Assembly (NCBI GenBank): GCA_046565505.1
Contig: JBKHYJ010000005.1
Coordinates: 1-8,741 of the forward strand
Length of the DNA stretch: 8,741 bases
Reading direction: 5' to 3'
DNA from: JBKHYJ01 sp046565505
Lineage (GTDB): Bacteria; Acidobacteriota; Blastocatellia; UBA7656
Shown here piece by piece: positions 5,892 through 8,741 of this stretch. How positions within the stretch are numbered: position 1 is the stretch's first letter; the number at the start of each line of letters is the position of its first letter. The position numbers were made by a program, and so were the translations under genes. Below the pieces are notes generated by a model. That model was not told the DNA's origin. It saw only the letters and a list, made by a program, of their open reading frames with translations, and did not search any database.

Positions 5892-6947
5892 CTACCAGTT
5901 GTGAGGCGCGGTTGCGGCTTCGGCGGCGCCGCCGCACATCATGCGCGCGCGCCCCAATGCTCCCGTCCAGAAGCCGGTGAGTATCTTCCGCTCGGATAAC
6001 TGCAAGCCCGCGGGCAGATTCTCCCAGTTGTAGTGGAACACTTGAAGAAGACTGCGACCCCAGCCGGATGGCTCGATCCATAACCTCCCGCCTATTTCCG
6101 TATTCCAGGCAGGCCTGTTGAGCGAATATGTGACGTAAGGCAAAAACGATGGCGCCGCCTGGCCTGGCTGGACAACTTCGCGCACCTTCATGTCCACAGT
6201 GCCGCTGGCGTCGCCCATAAGTACGGTCAGCGATTGCTCGGGGGCCAGGGTCCCTTGCATCGCCAGGAGCCAGTACTTCAGGCCCGACGGGCTCGTCAGC
6301 CTGTCCCAGGCTTCGTAGATCGATAGCGGAATCTCTATCTGAACGTAAGGCCCCATCCTGCGCCACGGCCACCGCCATTCCATGCCGGTCCTCAGGTACC
6401 CGGCCAACTGGTCCAGAATTCCAGGCCAGCCACCGCCATTCCATGTCTGCCAATCCCACGGAGGATTTATCGCTTCTTCGGTGACCGTGACAGCCGTCAT
6501 GCCGTTATTGCGATCCAACTGCCAGGTCACGGACGTGGCCTGCCCTATGCCTAGCCAGCGCCACAGGTACTTCAGGCGGACGGGCTGGGTGACTTCAATG
6601 GACCGGCAAAGGAAGTACTCGCCATCCTCGAAATCCAGCACGCAGTCGCAGTGGAGCTGCTCTAGCGAGCCGTGACAGACGGCGAGCCATTTCTTCAACG
6701 CCGATGGGTCCGTCATCGCCCGCCAGATCTCTTCAGGCGAGGCGGGAATGACGTTGCGTGAGACCAACCGCTCCCAGCGGTCACGGGCGACCGTCCACGC
6801 CCCAGGGATTTGCAGGCGAGGCAGGTTCTGCTGCGCCTGCTCTAGAGTCTGAAAGGACGCTAAATCTGATTGCTCGCCGCCCCCCGGCCTGTCCGTCCTC
6901 GCTTTGGATAAATCAGTCTGATCGAATTGTGGCTTTGGCTTTGACAT
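5892..6947 (-). CDS. Tandem SRPBCC (AHSA1-like / START-fold) two-domain protein
   Basis: 351 residues from ATG 6947. The first ~55 residues are polar, Gln/Pro-rich and probably disordered. Two SRPBCC domains follow. Domain one (about 62-187) opens with NVIPASPEEIWRAMTDPSALKKWL. Domain two (about 200-335) opens with IEIPLSIYEAWDRLTSPSGLKYWL, and the two openings align well, which points to internal duplication. Later shared features are an aromatic-rich strand (VTWQLDRNNGMTAVTVTE; TYSLNRPAWNTEIGGRLWIE) and a C-terminal helix (WPGILDQLAGYLRTG; ERKILTGFWTGALGR) that lines the pocket in this fold. SRPBCC proteins bind hydrophobic ligands, and some act as cyclases or lipid carriers. AHSA1-like members in bacteria are mostly of unknown role and need not be Hsp90 co-chaperones. 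An in-frame TTG sits 4 codons upstream at 6959, but GAGGGA directly before the ATG favours 6947. No signal peptide; cytoplasmic. Confidence 0.85.
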   Translation of the reverse strand: MSKPKPQFDQTDLSKARTDRPGGGEQSDLASFQTLEQAQQNLPRLQIPGAWTVARDRWERLVSRNVIPASPEEIWRAMTDPSALKKWLAVCHGSLEQLHCDCVLDFEDGEYFLCRSIEVTQPVRLKYLWRWLGIGQATSVTWQLDRNNGMTAVTVTEEAINPPWDWQTWNGGGWPGILDQLAGYLRTGMEWRWPWRRMGPYVQIEIPLSIYEAWDRLTSPSGLKYWLLAMQGTLAPEQSLTVLMGDASGTVDMKVREVVQPGQAAPSFLPYVTYSLNRPAWNTEIGGRLWIEPSGWGRSLLQVFHYNWENLPAGLQLSERKILTGFWTGALGRARMMCGGAAEAATAPHNW

Positions 6948-6951
6948 ACCG

Positions 6952-6957
6952 TCCCTC
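6952..6957 (-). promoter_or_regulatory. Ribosome binding site that decides the SRPBCC start
   Basis: GAGGGA on the minus strand ends 4 bases before the ATG at 6947. It overlaps the codons of the alternative in-frame TTG start at 6959 and so argues against that start. The spacing is a little short but acceptable. Confidence 0.45.
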
Positions 6958-6991
6958 AATAGAAGCTATTGTTCGTTGTCAATTCCCCGCG

Positions 6992-7019
6992 TAGATAAAA
7001 AGTGTATTAATGCTCTAAA
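6992..7019 (-). promoter_or_regulatory. Possible sigma70-type promoter for the SRPBCC gene
   Basis: On the minus strand TTTAGA (7019-7014; four of six matches to TTGACA) and TATCTA (6997-6992; three of six matches to TATAAT) are 16 bases apart, inside the only AT-rich stretch of this gap. They lie 45-72 bases ahead of the ATG. A perfect TTGACA also occurs at 6982-6977, but the best -10-like partner is only 15 bases away and overlaps the ribosome site. Both calls are weak. Confidence 0.25.
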
Positions 7020-7062
7020 GGCCTGGTCGAATGTGTCACCAAGGCTCGCGCTGACGCCGGCG

Positions 7063-7117
7063 CGGCGGGCCAGCGCTCGGTGATGGGGGCCAGTCACGAA
7101 ACGCCGCTGGCCCGCCG
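7063..7117 (-). repeat. Perfect 13-bp GC-rich inverted repeat after the hydrolase gene (possible terminator)
   Basis: CGGCGGGCCAGCG at 7063-7075 is exactly reverse-complementary to CGCTGGCCCGCCG at 7105-7117, with a 29-base loop. It starts 17 bases after the hydrolase stop codon on the minus strand, the usual place for a 3'-end hairpin. The stem is very stable, but no T-run follows, so Rho-independent termination is uncertain. It could equally protect the 3' end of the mRNA. Confidence 0.65.
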
Positions 7118-7134
7118 ATCACTCAAAGCGCCGG

Positions 7135-8741
7135 TCACCTGTTCTTGCCCATGAAGTCAACCAACAAGTCCGGCAAATTCTTGTTCACACTCTTGCCGTT
7201 GAGACTCGACGCCGTTCTCTCCAGGCTTGAGAGCACGTCCGCGTGCGCGTAATCGTTCAGCGTAGCGAACGAGAGTTTCTTCGGCGAAATACTGGTGCTC
7301 ACACTGTAGTTGGCGACGATGGAGTTCGACTTGATGAACCCGCCGTGGCTCGCCCGCACGAAGAGGGCCGGTATGTTGACGCGGTGATTCTTCGTCACCG
7401 TCAGCGGGTTACCGCCTCGCTCCTTCTGCGCGGCGACGACCTCCGCGCTTAGTGGCGTGCGGCCGAGGTCGATCACCTTCTTAACGTCTAGACGCAGTCG
7501 GCTCGGCAAGTACCATTCGGTCGTATTAACGGCCGCGGTTCCGGCGTTCGGGCCTATGTCGTCAATCAGGGGCAGTAGCTGGCGGACGACTGTCTCCAGG
7601 CGATTAACTTCATGGCCCGTCAGTTGATCCGATCCCAGCGTGCCGAGGTCTTGCACGTTATCCCATTGTAGGACCTGGCCCGGCCCCGGATTCTTTGGCT
7701 CCCATATTCCGTTCGGGTTGACGCCGGTCGGGTCATTCTTTGTTCGGGTCGCGACGTCATTTACGGTCTTGCCGGGAGGCACCTTCAAGAAGCCCACGGT
7801 AGTCCTCGCGATTGGCTGGAATTGAAACTCGTCGTCCATCGCGATCCCCAGGCATGCGGCGTTAGTGGCCGGGTACTTTACAAGGCCGCTCATATAACCC
7901 GACTGGTATAGCTGCGTGCCTTCCGGGTCGAGCATCACCAATTGCGCGCCTATGTCGTAGAGCTGGAAAAAGACGCTCGTGATGAACCCGATGCCATAGC
8001 CTTCGGCGAAGAATGGCGGGTACTCCGTCGGCTCTTCCCGAAGCTCTCTCAATCCGGGGAGCCCTTTCCTGCCGTTGAAGTAGACTTCGTCAGAGATGGG
8101 AGTCGAGCCGAGCGGGTCGAGGGGCGATTCGATCAGCGTCATCCCCTTGATGAGTTTGTACCCGGCGACATCCCCGAAGTCGTAGGCGGCGAACATCTGC
8201 GTCATGACGGCCCCCAGGGAGTGGCCTCCCATGTAAACATTCCGCGTCGTCTTGCGGGCCTGCTCGACGACGGCCTTGAGGTCGCGCAGGTGAACGTCAA
8301 GCCCCCACTCGGTCATGAAGTTGCTCACAGAAGCCGGCGTGTTTGCGATAAACCCGCCCCGCCCCGCCGGGTTCTCCATGTACTCAAGCAGGGATGCCAT
8401 GATTATGCCGGGCGACTGTGACTTCCAACCCCTTACGATTGGCTGCACGTCCTCCAGCAGGTTAGAGCGACGGTCGATGACCCAAACTTCGTAACTTCCC
8501 CCGCTGTCGCGAACAACCTCGGCCGCCGGAATGCCAAGGCTCGCCGCGCCGGACTCAAGCTCTGGAATCAGTATCAGGATGGCCTTGGGCTTGGCCTTAC
8601 GATTCGCGTCAAAGAATCTGACGTAGATAGCTTTATTGAGGTTAAGCGACCCGTCCTTGTCGAAGGCCGCCGCGTCCGTCACCGCCGCCGCGAGCCTCGC
8701 GTCGGCCACCACCCCAGGCGCGCCCGGCGTGTTCGGCTCCA
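7135..8741 (-). CDS. Large alpha/beta-hydrolase-fold protein, N-terminus beyond the right edge
   Basis: The frame is open from the window edge to the TGA at 7137-7135, giving at least 534 residues. The first residues visible (EPNTPGAPG) look like a linker behind a signal peptide or an earlier segment, so the true start is probably outside; a GTG at 8712 is a poor internal alternative. Counting from that GTG, a strand (KAILILIPEL, 43-52), VWVIDRRSN (76-84) and the nucleophile elbow YMGGHSLGAVM (160-170, Ser165) define an alpha/beta-hydrolase core. IPALFVRASHGG (447-458) fits a late core strand. The catalytic His is probably H490 in NDYAHADVL. The acid residue is not obvious, because the loop after the late strand has SHGG rather than Asp. 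The stretch at 200-440 is much longer than the usual cap domain. The likely role is an esterase- or lipase-type hydrolase, perhaps extracytoplasmic; substrate unknown. A 13-bp inverted repeat follows the stop. Confidence 0.75.
   Translation of the reverse strand, partial: EPNTPGAPGVVADARLAAAVTDAAAFDKDGSLNLNKAIYVRFFDANRKAKPKAILILIPELESGAASLGIPAAEVVRDSGGSYEVWVIDRRSNLLEDVQPIVRGWKSQSPGIIMASLLEYMENPAGRGGFIANTPASVSNFMTEWGLDVHLRDLKAVVEQARKTTRNVYMGGHSLGAVMTQMFAAYDFGDVAGYKLIKGMTLIESPLDPLGSTPISDEVYFNGRKGLPGLRELREEPTEYPPFFAEGYGIGFITSVFFQLYDIGAQLVMLDPEGTQLYQSGYMSGLVKYPATNAACLGIAMDDEFQFQPIARTTVGFLKVPPGKTVNDVATRTKNDPTGVNPNGIWEPKNPGPGQVLQWDNVQDLGTLGSDQLTGHEVNRLETVVRQLLPLIDDIGPNAGTAAVNTTEWYLPSRLRLDVKKVIDLGRTPLSAEVVAAQKERGGNPLTVTKNHRVNIPALFVRASHGGFIKSNSIVANYSVSTSISPKKLSFATLNDYAHADVLSSLERTASSLNGKSVNKNLPDLLVDFMGKNR

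Noticed and set aside
5872..6459. Second minus-strand frame overlapping the SRPBCC gene
   Set aside because: It overlaps the end of a gene with two recognisable domains, and its Arg/Gly/Ala-rich product lacks any motif.
6977..6982. Perfect TTGACA as a -35 box for the SRPBCC gene
   Set aside because: The nearest -10-like hexamer (TATTGA) is 15 bases away and overlaps the ribosome site, so transcription would start at about the ATG.
8707..8712. GTG codons as the real start of the hydrolase
   Set aside because: The frame remains open to the edge and no ribosome site precedes them; upstream residues EPNTPGAPG look like a natural linker.

Overview
The window looks like an ordinary stretch of a moderately GC-rich bacterial chromosome, judged by eye at a little under 60% GC. 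All eight protein-coding regions I can support lie on the minus strand, so transcription runs from right to left. The mix is typical of a large-genome soil or environmental bacterium: SRPBCC, SnoaL and VOC small-barrel proteins, a YVTN/YncE-type beta-propeller, a modular glycan enzyme and secreted proteins. An Acidobacteriota-like source is possible, but no marker gene fixes the taxonomy and that is inference. I saw no tRNA, rRNA, CRISPR array, transposase or phage gene.

Layout in transcription order (right to left). (1) 8741-7135: a large alpha/beta-hydrolase-like protein whose N-terminus lies beyond the right edge. (2) 7134-6948: a gap with a perfect 13-bp inverted repeat just after the hydrolase stop and an AT-rich possible promoter. 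(3) 6947-5892: a protein with two tandem SRPBCC (AHSA1-like) domains. (4) 5759-5334: a SnoaL-like / ester-cyclase-fold protein. (5) A gap with a perfect 12-bp inverted repeat, then 5217-4816: a VOC (glyoxalase/bleomycin-resistance fold) protein. (6) 4775-1647: a 1042-residue modular protein with a GT-B-like N-terminal region, a NodB-like polysaccharide deacetylase domain, a ~340-residue region of unknown fold and a C-terminal GT2 glycosyltransferase. (7) 1363-251: a membrane-anchored or exported seven-bladed YVTN/YncE-like beta-propeller, followed by a terminator-like hairpin. (8) 123-1: the first 41 codons of a secreted protein that runs off the left edge.

How the genes may work together: the SRPBCC, SnoaL and VOC genes are three small soluble ligand-binding-fold proteins in a row. 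Their spacing (about 40-130 bases) and strong ribosome sites allow co-transcription, but they share no obvious pathway. The large glycan gene starts 40 bases after the VOC stop and may be read through from it. It is the most unusual item, because it combines a sugar deacetylase with a glycosyltransferase in one apparently cytoplasmic chain. Nothing in the window amounts to a clear new defence, mobile or RiPP system. The best leads are the architecture of the 1042-residue protein, its unassigned middle region, and the inverted repeat ahead of the VOC gene.
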